Assembly: GCA_018714405.1 (NCBI GenBank)
Contig: DVNM01000002.1
Location: 62,001 to 126,000, forward strand
Length of the DNA: 64,000 nucleotides
Direction of reading: 5' to 3'
Source of the DNA: Scybalenecus merdavium
Lineage (GTDB): Bacteria > Bacillota > Clostridia > Oscillospirales > Acutalibacteraceae
In this document: in pieces, positions 16,425-24,049 of the stretch
Numbering within the stretch: the stretch's first letter is position 1
Layout: every line of letters starts with the position of its first letter
The notes under the pieces: model-generated
Database searches by the model: none
Told to the model about the DNA's origin: nothing
What the model saw: only the letters and a program-made list of their open reading frames with translations
Program-made: the position numbers and the translations under genes

Positions 16425-17747
16425 TTATTTTGTATGTTCCTTTTTCCACGCCTTGATCTGTTCAAGGCGTGTTTTAAATTTTGTCTCTAGTCCTTCGTCG
16501 GTCGGCTCATAATATACGCGGCCTAAAAGTGAATCCGGCAGGCACTGCATATTGGTCAGCTTATCTTCCGTATTGTGCGCATACTGGTAGCCCTTGCCGT
16601 AATCCAGCTCTTTCATCAGGCGCGTGGGCGCATTGCGGATCACAAGCGGCACCGGTTCCGCCAGCTGCGAAAGCGCGTCCTTTTTGGCGTGTTCGTAGGC
16701 TGTGTAGAGAGCGTTGGACTTTGGCGCAAGGGAAAGGTAAACAACCGCCTGTGTCAAATGCACAGTGCACTCCGGCATGCCGATAAAATGACAAGCCTGG
16801 TAAGCGGCAACGGCTAGCTCCAGTGCACGCGGGTCAGCCAGGCCGACATCCTCACTGGCAAAGCGTGTAACGCGCCGGGCAACATAAAGCGGGTCCTCGC
16901 CGGCTTCCAGCATGCGGGCCAGCCAGTAAACGGCGGCGTCCGGGTCGGAGTTGCGCATGGATTTATGCAGGGCAGAGATCAGGTTATAATGTTCCTCACC
17001 GTTTTTGTCGTAAAGCAGCGACTTTTTGGAAGTGCACTGTTCAACGGTTTCGGGTGTTACGGTAATCGTGTCATTCTGTACATCGCCGTTCAAAACCACC
17101 ATTTCCAGTGTGGAAAGGGCAGCGCGTGCGTCACCGTTTGCAAAGTTTGCAATCGCTTCCAGCAGGTCGGGTTGAATCTCTATATGCTGGCCGCCAAAGC
17201 CGCGCGGGTCTGTCAGCGCACGCTGCAGCAGCTGCACCAGTTCCTGCGGCTTCAGACTCTGCAGCACAAACACTTTACAGCGCGACAAAAGTGCTCCGTT
17301 GACTTCAAACGAGGGGTTCTCCGTCGTCGCGCCGATCAAAATGATGCTGCCTTTTTCCACAAACGGCAAAAAAGCATCCTGCTGTGCTTTGTTGAAACGG
17401 TGGATCTCGTCCACGAACACGATCGTTTTTTCGCCGAATTTTCGGTTGTTTTCCGCCTGCTGCATCACTGTGCGTATCTCTTTAATGCCGCTTGTCACGG
17501 CGGAAAAGTCAATAAACTGTGCTTTTGTGTGGTTTGCGATCACGCGCGCCAGCGTGGTTTTGCCGACGCCGGGCGGGCCCCAAAAAATCATGGAAGAGAT
17601 CTGGTCGCTTTCGATCAGCCGCCGCAGCACCTTCCCTTCGCCCAGCAAGTGTGACTGTCCTACCACTTCATCAAGCGTCTGCGGCCGTAGGCGCGCGGCC
17701 AGCGGAGAGGCGTTCGTCTGCTCAAAAAACGTGGTTTGTTCGTCCAT
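16425..17747 (-). CDS. rarA: Replication-associated recombination protein A (AAA ATPase)
   Basis: RarA/MgsA acts at stalled replication forks. The 440 residues show the clamp-loader AAA core: RPQTLDEVVGQSHLLG near 20-35, Walker A GPPGVGKTTLA near 57, Walker B VDEIHRFNKAQQD near 107, sensor 1 GATTENPSF near 131, then the C-terminal tetramerisation region with KSMRNSDPDAAVYWLARML and DVGLADPRAL. The open frame extends to 17855, but the ATG at 17747 has AGGAGG at 17754-17760 and the upstream part overlaps the promoter, so 17747 is used. Confidence 0.95.
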   Translation of the reverse strand: MDEQTTFFEQTNASPLAARLRPQTLDEVVGQSHLLGEGKVLRRLIESDQISSMIFWGPPGVGKTTLARVIANHTKAQFIDFSAVTSGIKEIRTVMQQAENNRKFGEKTIVFVDEIHRFNKAQQDAFLPFVEKGSIILIGATTENPSFEVNGALLSRCKVFVLQSLKPQELVQLLQRALTDPRGFGGQHIEIQPDLLEAIANFANGDARAALSTLEMVVLNGDVQNDTITVTPETVEQCTSKKSLLYDKNGEEHYNLISALHKSMRNSDPDAAVYWLARMLEAGEDPLYVARRVTRFASEDVGLADPRALELAVAAYQACHFIGMPECTVHLTQAVVYLSLAPKSNALYTAYEHAKKDALSQLAEPVPLVIRNAPTRLMKELDYGKGYQYAHNTEDKLTNMQCLPDSLLGRVYYEPTDEGLETKFKTRLEQIKAWKKEHTK

Positions 17748-17793
17748 ATCGGTTCCTCCTTTGCCTTTTTCTTGACATACTCTTTCCAAACCC

Positions 17794-17821
17794 ATTATAC
17801 TATAGCTGTAAAATAAATCAA
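17794..17821 (-). promoter_or_regulatory. Promoter of rarA
   Basis: On the minus strand TTGATT (17816-17821) and TATAAT (17794-17799) are 16 bases apart. Confidence 0.78.
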
Positions 17822-17912
17822 GAAATGACGATTTACTGTGCCAAAATCCGTACATATCAGGCAGTAAGCCGGTTTGGCAGGGTGGCGTATTTTAATGATT
17901 TAAGGAGTTTGT

Positions 17913-18803
17913 ATGGAACTGCGTGTATTGAAATATTTTTTAATGGTTGCCCGGGAAGAAAACATTACCAAAGCAGCCGCGGTTTTGCACGTTACACAGC
18001 CGACTTTGTCGAGGCAGCTGATGCAGCTGGAAGAAGAGCTTGGCGTAAAGCTGTTTCATCGCAGCAATCATAATATCGTCCTTACAGAGGAAGGCATGCT
18101 TTTAAAGCAGCGCGCACAGGATATCGTTGCGCTGGCTGACCGGACAAAGCGCGATTTTCTGAATAAAACAGACGGCCTTACCGGCGAGATCTCGATCGGC
18201 AGCGGCGAATTTCAGTCCACAGCGCTTTTAGCCGAGATCATTGCGGCTTTCCATCAGAAATATCCCAGTGTGCAGTATTCGCTTTACAGCGGCAATGCAG
18301 AAAATATAGCTGACTATATTGAGCGCGGTTTTTTGGATATGGGGCTGATGTCGGAGCCGGTGGATATTCGAAAATATAATTTTATTTCCCTGCCTTGCAA
18401 AGAGGTTTGGGGTGTATGGGCCGCTAAGGATTCTGACTTTGCCAAGCTGCCGTGCGTACGGCCGCAAGATCTGGAAAACCAGTCACTTATCATGGCAAAC
18501 AGTACTTTTGCGCGCAGTCTGCTGGGAACGTGGCTCGGCGATGCACAAAAGCGTGTGCAGATCGTGGCCACCGGCAATCTGCTTTATAACATGGCCGTCC
18601 TTGCCAACAGCGGTTTGGGCGCGGTGCTGGGTATACGACTGAATTGCATTTATAATGATTTGTGCTTTCGTCCGCTGGAACCAAGTCTGGAAACGGGTAC
18701 TGTCCTGGCCTGGCGCAAAGAGCAGCTGTTTTCTCCGGCCGGCGATGCTTTTATTGATTTTGCTAAGACATACATAAAACGCATTTCTGAAGATGCGATA
18801 TAG
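17913..18803 (+). CDS. LysR-family transcriptional regulator
   Basis: 296 residues. The winged helix-turn-helix is at 1-60 (MELRVLKYFLMVAREENITK, then VTQPTLSRQLMQLEEELG); the rest is the periplasmic-binding-protein-like effector domain starting near 90. The ATG has AAGGAG at 17901. It is transcribed toward, and ends 86 bases before, the MerR-led flavin operon, so that operon is its most likely target along with its own promoter. The ligand is unknown. Confidence 0.92.
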   Translation: MELRVLKYFLMVAREENITKAAAVLHVTQPTLSRQLMQLEEELGVKLFHRSNHNIVLTEEGMLLKQRAQDIVALADRTKRDFLNKTDGLTGEISIGSGEFQSTALLAEIIAAFHQKYPSVQYSLYSGNAENIADYIERGFLDMGLMSEPVDIRKYNFISLPCKEVWGVWAAKDSDFAKLPCVRPQDLENQSLIMANSTFARSLLGTWLGDAQKRVQIVATGNLLYNMAVLANSGLGAVLGIRLNCIYNDLCFRPLEPSLETGTVLAWRKEQLFSPAGDAFIDFAKTYIKRISEDAI

Positions 18804-18807
18804 GTAT

Positions 18808-18836
18808 TAGACATGCTGAATGCGGCATGTTACAAT
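18808..18836 (+). promoter_or_regulatory. Promoter of the MerR/flavodoxin operon with internal operator
   Basis: TAGACA (18808-18813) and TACAAT (18831-18836) with 17 bases between. The spacer holds an inverted repeat, ACATGC (18811-18816) and GCATGT (18825-18830), placed where a bound regulator would cover the promoter. Confidence 0.75.
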
Positions 18837-18838
18837 GT

Positions 18839-18868
18839 AGGTGTCCTGAGAAGGGCGCCTATATTTTT
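18839..18868 (+). promoter_or_regulatory. 5'-end hairpin of the MerR operon mRNA
   Basis: AGGTGTCC (18839-18846) can pair along its whole length with GGGCGCCT (18853-18860), two pairs being G-U, followed by ATATTTTT. The transcript should start near 18842, so the stem is at or just inside the 5' end. It may be an attenuator or an mRNA-stabilising stem, or only the terminator of the LysR gene. Confidence 0.5.
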
Positions 18869-18888
18869 ATATATTAGAAGGACAGAGC

Positions 18889-19242
18889 ATGACGATTTTT
18901 GAAGCAAGTGAAAAATATAAAATACCCCTGGAACTTTTGCGGGAATACGAGTCGTGGGGACTCTGCGGCGCAGTTAAAAAAGTAATGGGTGCCTGGCAGT
19001 ATGATGATTCTGATTTGGAAAAACTGAGCCTGATCATAACGCTGAACGAGGTGGGTTTTACGACGCAGGAAATCGAGCAGTACATGAACCTTGTACTGCA
19101 GGGTGATGCAACGCAGGCCCAGCGTTTGCAGATGTTGGATCAAAAACGGAATTTTGCATTGGATGAGATCCATTTTCGGGAAAAACAGTTGGAGCGGCTT
19201 GATTATCTTCGCCACAAAATCCGTACGCTTCCAAAACACTAA
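18889..19242 (+). CDS. MerR-family regulator, short form
   Basis: 117 residues. The N-terminal winged helix region (TIFEASEKYKIPLELLREYESWGL, given here as its family pattern, residues 2-25) and the middle LSLIITLNEVGFTTQEIEQYM match MerR proteins; the C-terminal third is a coiled-coil helix rich in Arg, Glu and Leu (FREKQLERLDYLRHKI). There is no Cys-rich metal site. It is the first gene of the operon and probably controls the promoter at 18808, although the 17-base spacer differs from the 19 bases usual for classical MerR activation, pointing to repression. Confidence 0.82.
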   Translation: MTIFEASEKYKIPLELLREYESWGLCGAVKKVMGAWQYDDSDLEKLSLIITLNEVGFTTQEIEQYMNLVLQGDATQAQRLQMLDQKRNFALDEIHFREKQLERLDYLRHKIRTLPKH

Positions 19243-19305
19243 AGTGTAAAACTGTATTGCAAATTGTTATACAGTAAAAATAATTCAACAAAGGAGTTTT
19301 ATATC

Positions 19306-19941
19306 ATGAAAAAAATAGCTGCATTTTTAACGGTCTGTCTGTTGCTCTTTTCCTTAAGCGCCTGCGCCGGTACTGCGCAGGAAAGCGAAGGCGATACGCA
19401 GCCGCAGACGAATGCTTCCGCACCGTCAGATACGGCGCAGGCACAGTCTGATACGTCCGGTTCTTCCGATGCGATCGTCGTTTATTTTTCCTGGTCCGGT
19501 AACACACAGGCAGTTGCGCAGGAAATTCAGCGCCAGACCGGTGCAGACATATTTGAAATCACGCCGCAGACGCCATACACGGATGACTACGACACGCTGG
19601 TCGATCTGGCGCAGCAGGAGCAAAGAGAGGATGCCCGCCCGGCAATCAGCGGCAGCGTCGATCTTTCCGGTTATGACACGGTGTACCTTGGCTATCCAAA
19701 CTGGTGGGGCGATATGCCGATGATCTTGTATACGTTCCTGGACACATATGATCTTTCAGGCAAAACTGTGGCGCCGTTTGTAACGAGCGGGGGCAGCGGC
19801 TTTTCCAACACGCTGGACACGATCGCACAGCTTGAACCGAATGCATCGGTGACGGATGGCCTGGCGCTCGGCAGTTCGCAGGCAGATGACTGCAGCAGCG
19901 ATGTCGCCGACTGGCTTTCCGAAATCGGTTTGGCTTCTTGA
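19306..19941 (+). CDS. Lipid-anchored flavodoxin
   Basis: 211 residues. Residues 1-20 are a lipoprotein signal with the lipobox LSAC, so Cys20 should be lipidated and the protein held on the outer face of the membrane. A Ser/Thr/Ala-rich linker leads to a flavodoxin domain from about 63: IVVYFSWSGNTQAVA is the FMN-phosphate loop, and GYPNWWGDMPM near 127 and TSGGSGFSNT near 160 contact the flavin. It should carry electrons outside the cytoplasm. ATG 19306 has AAAGGAG upstream; an earlier in-frame start at 19264 would spoil the signal peptide. Confidence 0.88.
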   Translation: MKKIAAFLTVCLLLFSLSACAGTAQESEGDTQPQTNASAPSDTAQAQSDTSGSSDAIVVYFSWSGNTQAVAQEIQRQTGADIFEITPQTPYTDDYDTLVDLAQQEQREDARPAISGSVDLSGYDTVYLGYPNWWGDMPMILYTFLDTYDLSGKTVAPFVTSGGSGFSNTLDTIAQLEPNASVTDGLALGSSQADDCSSDVADWLSEIGLAS

Positions 19942-19963
19942 TGTACAATAAGGGGATGAAATC

Positions 19964-20437
19964 ATGAAAAAAATACTTGTAGCCTATTTTTCGGCAAGCG
20001 GCACAACGGCGCGCGCAGCGCGCATTTTGGCCGATGCGGTGGGCGCCGATATTTATGAAATCAAGCCTGCCGCCGCATATACCAAAGCAGATTTAAACTG
20101 GTTGAATAAAAAGTCGCGCAGCTCCATTGAAATGAATGATCCCGCATCGCGGCCGGCTTTGCAGGACAAAAATGCCGATGTTGCAGAATATGATACCATT
20201 TTAGTTGGCTTTCCAATTTGGTGGTATACCGCACCGATGATCATTCACACTTTTTTGGAAAGCTATGATTTTGCCGGTAAAACCATCGCGCTGTTTGCCA
20301 CTTCCGGCGGCAGCGGGTTTGGCAAAACGGCGCAGACCATAGCAAAATGCTGCCCCGGCGCCGCTATAAAAGGCGAGATCCTTTTAAACGGCAGGCTGGA
20401 TCCTGCTGCTCTGAAAGAATGGGTAAACCGTCTGTAA
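19964..20437 (+). CDS. Cytoplasmic flavodoxin
   Basis: 157 residues with no signal. ILVAYFSASGTTARAA at 4-19 is the FMN-phosphate loop, GFPIWWYTAPM near 85 and TSGGSGFGKTAQTI near 112 complete the flavodoxin site. It closely resembles the domain of the preceding lipoprotein, so the two are an inside/outside pair. It lies in the same operon 22 bases downstream. Confidence 0.9.
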   Translation: MKKILVAYFSASGTTARAARILADAVGADIYEIKPAAAYTKADLNWLNKKSRSSIEMNDPASRPALQDKNADVAEYDTILVGFPIWWYTAPMIIHTFLESYDFAGKTIALFATSGGSGFGKTAQTIAKCCPGAAIKGEILLNGRLDPAALKEWVNRL

Positions 20438-20454
20438 AGTGAGGAAGTGAAAGA

Positions 20455-20991
20455 ATGAAAATCGTAATGTTGCTTGGCAGTCCAAACAAAAACGGTTCGT
20501 CCAATCTGCTGGCCGGCCGCTTTGCAGACGGTGCACGGGAAGCCGGCCACACGGTAGAGCTGGTAGATGCAGCGCATGCCGACATCCATGTTTGCACAGG
20601 CTGCATTCACTGTGGTTACGACGGTCCGTGTGTGCAAAATGACGATATGGAACAGATCAGCCGTTTGATACTGCATGCCGATATGCTGGTGTTTGTTACG
20701 CCGCTTTATTACTATGGCATGTCTGCACAGCTGAAAACGTTGGTAGACCGCTTTTGTGCATTCAACGGCCGCCTGCAGCGAAAAAATATGCGCTCTGCAT
20801 TGATCGCAACCGCCTGGAATGACGACGATTGGACCTTTCAGGCACTCGAAACGCATTATTTTACATTAGTCAGGTATCTGAATTTGACAAACGCCGGCAT
20901 GGTTTTGGGTGCCGGCTGCGGTACGCCGGCCATGACGCAGAACTCCGAATTTCCGCAGCAGGCTTATCTGCTTGGAAAGCATTTAAAATAA
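20455..20991 (+). CDS. NAD(P)H-dependent FMN reductase-like flavoprotein
   Basis: 178 residues of the flavodoxin-like fold (NADPH-dependent FMN reductase/iron-sulfur flavoprotein group). MLLGSPNKNGSSNLLA at 5-20 binds the flavin phosphate; CTGCIHCGYDGPCVQNDDM near 47-65 gives three cysteines that in the relatives hold an Fe-S cluster or lie near the flavin; TPLYYYGMSAQLKTLVDR near 82-99 is the isoalloxazine loop. It would supply reduced flavin or reduce a small molecule. Fourth gene of the MerR operon. Confidence 0.85.
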   Translation: MKIVMLLGSPNKNGSSNLLAGRFADGAREAGHTVELVDAAHADIHVCTGCIHCGYDGPCVQNDDMEQISRLILHADMLVFVTPLYYYGMSAQLKTLVDRFCAFNGRLQRKNMRSALIATAWNDDDWTFQALETHYFTLVRYLNLTNAGMVLGAGCGTPAMTQNSEFPQQAYLLGKHLK

Positions 20992-21019
20992 AGATTTTTA
21001 TGTTGTAAAGGAGCAAAAC

Positions 21020-22057
21020 ATGAAATACACAAAACTTGGCAATTCTGATTTGAAGGTTTCCCGCATTTGCATGGGGTGCATGGGTTTTGGCGACGCAGCG
21101 CACGGCCAGCATTCCTGGACGATCGATGAGGAACACACACGCCAGATCATTCGCCGCGGACTGGAACTTGGCATTAATTTCTTCGACACGGCGATCGCTT
21201 ACCAAAGCGGCACAAGCGAGCAGTATCTTGGCCGGGCACTGCGGGATTTTGCCAAACGCAATGAGGTCGTTGTGGCCACCAAATTTCTGCCGCGCACCAA
21301 TGCGGAGATAGAAGCCGGCGTGACCGGGCAGCAGCACATTGAAAACATGCTGAACAAAAGTCTCGAAAACCTCGGCATGGATCATGTAGATCTGTATATC
21401 TATCATATGTGGGATCATCAGACGCCGCTTTATGACATTATGGATGGACTGAACAAAATGGTGAAAGCCGGCAAAACGCGCTATATCGGCATTTCCAACT
21501 GTTTTGCATGGCAGCTGGCCAAAGCCAATGCGCTTGCAGAAAAAGAAGGATTTTCCAAATTTGTTTCGGTACAGGGGCACTACAATTTGATCTTTAGGGA
21601 AGAAGAACGTGAAATGGTTCCGTACTGCCGCGAGGAAAATATTGCTCTTACGCCGTACAGCGCACTGGCCGGCGGCCGTCTTTCCAAGCATCCGGGTGAA
21701 ACTTCCAAACGCCTGCAGGAAGACAGTTATGCGCACTTGAAGTATGATGCAACGGCAGCTCAGGACGCCGTAATTATCGGCCGCGTGGCAGAGATCGCTG
21801 AAAAACGCGGTGTTTCCATGACCGAGGTTTCGCTTGCATGGCTGCTGACGAAAGTGGCGTCGCCAGTTGTGGGGGCAACCAAGTTGCACCATGTGGACGG
21901 CGCGGCAAAAGCCGCAGATCTGGTGCTGACGTCTGAAGAGCTTGCTGCTTTGGAAGGAGCGTATGTGCCGCACAAATTGGTTGGCGTTATGGCGCAGAAT
22001 ACCGCTTCTGCCGCTTCACAGCAGCACGTCTGGTCAACAGGCGACCAAAAAATCTAA
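21020..22057 (+). CDS. Aldo/keto reductase
   Basis: 345 residues of the NAD(P)H-dependent aldo/keto reductase barrel. The catalytic tetrad is visible: Asp and Tyr in NFFDTAIAYQSG near 54-65, Lys in VVATKFLPR near 85, and His in LYIYHMWD near 125. The C-terminal cofactor-binding part is present. It resembles the YajO/Tas-type enzymes. AAAGGAG precedes the ATG. Its place in an operon of flavoproteins suggests removal of a reactive carbonyl or a redox partner role; the substrate is unknown. Confidence 0.93.
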   Translation: MKYTKLGNSDLKVSRICMGCMGFGDAAHGQHSWTIDEEHTRQIIRRGLELGINFFDTAIAYQSGTSEQYLGRALRDFAKRNEVVVATKFLPRTNAEIEAGVTGQQHIENMLNKSLENLGMDHVDLYIYHMWDHQTPLYDIMDGLNKMVKAGKTRYIGISNCFAWQLAKANALAEKEGFSKFVSVQGHYNLIFREEEREMVPYCREENIALTPYSALAGGRLSKHPGETSKRLQEDSYAHLKYDATAAQDAVIIGRVAEIAEKRGVSMTEVSLAWLLTKVASPVVGATKLHHVDGAAKAADLVLTSEELAALEGAYVPHKLVGVMAQNTASAASQQHVWSTGDQKI

Positions 22058-22079
22058 ACATGAAAAGAGGGCGAGAAAA

Positions 22080-22763
22080 TTGCGGGTAAGGCTGAAAATC
22101 GGCATAGATGTTTTTATGACGGCATTGCTGCTTTGTGCAATGGGCTACATGCTCATTGGGGAAGAAACGCACGAGTGGATCGGCTGCGCACTGTTTGTGC
22201 TTTTTGCCACGCACCATATTCTTAACCGAAACTGGTGGCAGCATTTACGTCGCGGCAAGTATGCATCGGTGCGTATTTTCCAGACGGGTTTAAATTTTCT
22301 GATCCTGCTTGCGATGCTTGGGGCAATGGTCAGCGGTGTGCTTTTGTCACGCTATGTTTTTGACTTTGACGTCACAGGTCTTGCCAATTTTGCGCATGCG
22401 CTGCACATTCTTTCCGCCTACTGGGGTTTTGCGCTGATGTCTGTGCACCTTGGTCTGCATTGGGGCATGCTGTGCGGGCGATTAAAAATAGCGGTTGATA
22501 AAAAGAAACGACCGGCATGGTTCGTTTGGCTGCCGCGCATCGTTGCATTTTGCATTGCGGCTTACGGCGCGGTCAATATTGTGCGTCACGACCTTTTTTC
22601 ATATATGTTTTTGCAAAGCCACTTTGTATTTTTCGATGCCGAGCAGCCTGTGGTACTGTTTTTGCTGGACTATGCCGCCATTATGGGCTTTTGGGTCTGG
22701 CTGACCTATTATGCACAAAAGCTGTTTAATATTTTTTACCAAAAAAGGAGAACGAAAAAATGA
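22080..22763 (+). CDS. DUF4405 multi-spanning membrane protein, possible b-haem carrier
   Basis: 227 residues with about six hydrophobic helices (near 7-26, 33-48, 68-90, 101-132, 147-168, 188-212). Histidines lie inside or at the ends of helices 2 and 4: His45-His46, and His106, His109, His123, His127. This is the layout of small di-haem cytochromes and of the DUF4405 family, but haem binding is inference. The start is probably the TTG at 22080 with AGAGGG upstream; the open frame reaches into the aldo/keto reductase gene, and its earlier part reads as out-of-frame shadow. The stop overlaps the next ATG, so it is coupled to the cyclophilin-like lipoprotein. Confidence 0.75.
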   Translation: MRVRLKIGIDVFMTALLLCAMGYMLIGEETHEWIGCALFVLFATHHILNRNWWQHLRRGKYASVRIFQTGLNFLILLAMLGAMVSGVLLSRYVFDFDVTGLANFAHALHILSAYWGFALMSVHLGLHWGMLCGRLKIAVDKKKRPAWFVWLPRIVAFCIAAYGAVNIVRHDLFSYMFLQSHFVFFDAEQPVVLFLLDYAAIMGFWVWLTYYAQKLFNIFYQKRRTKK

Positions 22764-23278
22764 AGCGCATTTGTGCATTGGTTTTCTGTTTTAGTATGCT
22801 TTTCTTGTTTGCGGCCTGCAGTGCTGCCGAAACACCGTCACCCAGTGAAGCGCCGGTGCAGGCTGAACCTGCCGCAAATGCCGCTGCAGACGCGCAGCCG
22901 TCTGCGGCTCAGACAGAACAGGAGGGATCAAACGTTATGCAAATTTCTGTAACCGATTCACAAGAACACGAGGTCGTTTTTGCTTTAAATGACAGCTCCG
23001 CTGCAAAAGCGCTTTATGCACAGCTGCCGCTTCGTGTCGAAGTGGAAAATTACAGCACGAATGAAAAAATTTTTTATCCCGAACCATTGGATGTGTCGGA
23101 TACGCCGGCTGCCGGTGTTGAGGTAGGCACACTGGCTTATTATGCGCCGTGGGGCGATGTGGTTATGTTTTATGACACATACCTTGCAAATCCGTCGCTT
23201 TATGAACTGGGGCGCGCTGTTTCCGGCGCAGAGCAGATCCGCGAATTGTCCGGCACACTGGATATTTCGGTCGAGTGA
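22760..23278 (+). CDS. Cyclophilin-like fold lipoprotein
   Basis: 172 residues. A lipoprotein signal ends in FAAC with Cys20 as the predicted lipid site; a low-complexity Ala/Glu/Pro linker runs to about 55; from 58 the domain has the pattern of the bacterial cyclophilin-like family (VVFALNDSSAAKALYAQLPL, PEPLD, YYAPWGDVVMFYD, YELGRAVSG). These proteins lack known isomerase residues and their role is unknown, but they often travel with flavodoxin and aldo/keto reductase genes, as here. Confidence 0.82.
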   Translation: MKRICALVFCFSMLFLFAACSAAETPSPSEAPVQAEPAANAAADAQPSAAQTEQEGSNVMQISVTDSQEHEVVFALNDSSAAKALYAQLPLRVEVENYSTNEKIFYPEPLDVSDTPAAGVEVGTLAYYAPWGDVVMFYDTYLANPSLYELGRAVSGAEQIRELSGTLDISVE

Positions 23279-23315
23279 TTTGGATTTAATGATTTATTAA
23301 GAGATGTAAACTGAA

Positions 23316-23867
23316 ATGAAAAAGGATTTGGGTCCCGTCTTGGCATTATACCCAATGCCGCTTGTAATTGTTGGTGCGATGGTAGGCGAAAAACCAAATT
23401 GGCTTTTGGCCGGTCACGTTGGCATTCTGGGTCATGATCGGGTCATGGTCAGCCTGGCAAAGCCGCATTACACCAATCGCGGCATTCGTGAGGCGAAATG
23501 TTTAAGCATCAATATGGTCGATGCGCCATTGCTGCAAAAGGCAGATTACGTCGGCTGCGTGAGCGGCGCAAAAACCGACAAATCCGGCATGTTTCCATAT
23601 ACGTTGTCTGAAAGCGGTGCGCCGATTTTAGACGATTCTAAACTGAGCATGGAATGCCTTTTGGAAGATATATACGAAACGCCGGGCTTCGACAATTTTA
23701 TTTTAACGATTCGCCGAACTTTAGCTGACGAAGCAATTATTAATGGGTCTGGTAAACCGGATTATGCGCAATTTAAACCGATTCTTTTTGAAATGCCCGG
23801 CTATACATATTTAAGCACCGGCAGGACTGTCGCAAAATGCCTGTCGCTCGGCCGTGAATTGAAATAG
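23316..23867 (+). CDS. Flavin reductase family protein (FMN-binding split barrel)
   Basis: 183 residues. The family pattern is seen from the N-terminus: PMPLVIVGAMVGEKPNW, then HDRVMVSLAKPHYTN, and CLSINMVDAPLLQKADYVG. Such proteins bind FMN in a split beta-barrel and either reduce flavin with NAD(P)H or use FMN for another reduction. It is the last gene of the MerR operon, before a strong terminator. Confidence 0.88.
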   Translation: MKKDLGPVLALYPMPLVIVGAMVGEKPNWLLAGHVGILGHDRVMVSLAKPHYTNRGIREAKCLSINMVDAPLLQKADYVGCVSGAKTDKSGMFPYTLSESGAPILDDSKLSMECLLEDIYETPGFDNFILTIRRTLADEAIINGSGKPDYAQFKPILFEMPGYTYLSTGRTVAKCLSLGRELK

Positions 23868-23886
23868 ATGGACTGACGAAAAGATT

Positions 23887-23912
23887 AAGACGGCGCTTTT
23901 GCGCCGTCTTTT
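23887..23912 (+). terminator. Terminator of the flavin operon
   Basis: Perfect 10-bp stem AAGACGGCGC / GCGCCGTCTT with a TTTT loop and short T tail. Confidence 0.88.
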
Positions 23913-23955
23913 GCTCTCCAAATCTTAACAAATGCTGAAATCCTTTTGCAGATAC

Positions 23956-23984
23956 TTGCAAAGTACAGAGTTTTTCATTATAAT
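23956..23984 (+). promoter_or_regulatory. Promoter of the FAD oxidoreductase gene
   Basis: TTGCAA (23956-23961) and TATAAT (23979-23984), 17-base spacer. Confidence 0.85.
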
Positions 23985-24049
23985 ATACCGGCAGTATTAT
24001 GAATAACTGTGCCGTACTGCGCTAAATTTTTAAAAGCGGTGAAGTTTTT

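Noticed and set aside
17748..17855. N-terminal extension of rarA
   Set aside because: It contains the rarA promoter, and the AGGAGG before 17747 sets the start.
20870..21973. A 367-residue minus-strand frame across the aldo/keto reductase gene
   Set aside because: It mirrors a well-formed aldo/keto reductase with its full catalytic tetrad; the frame is a composition effect.
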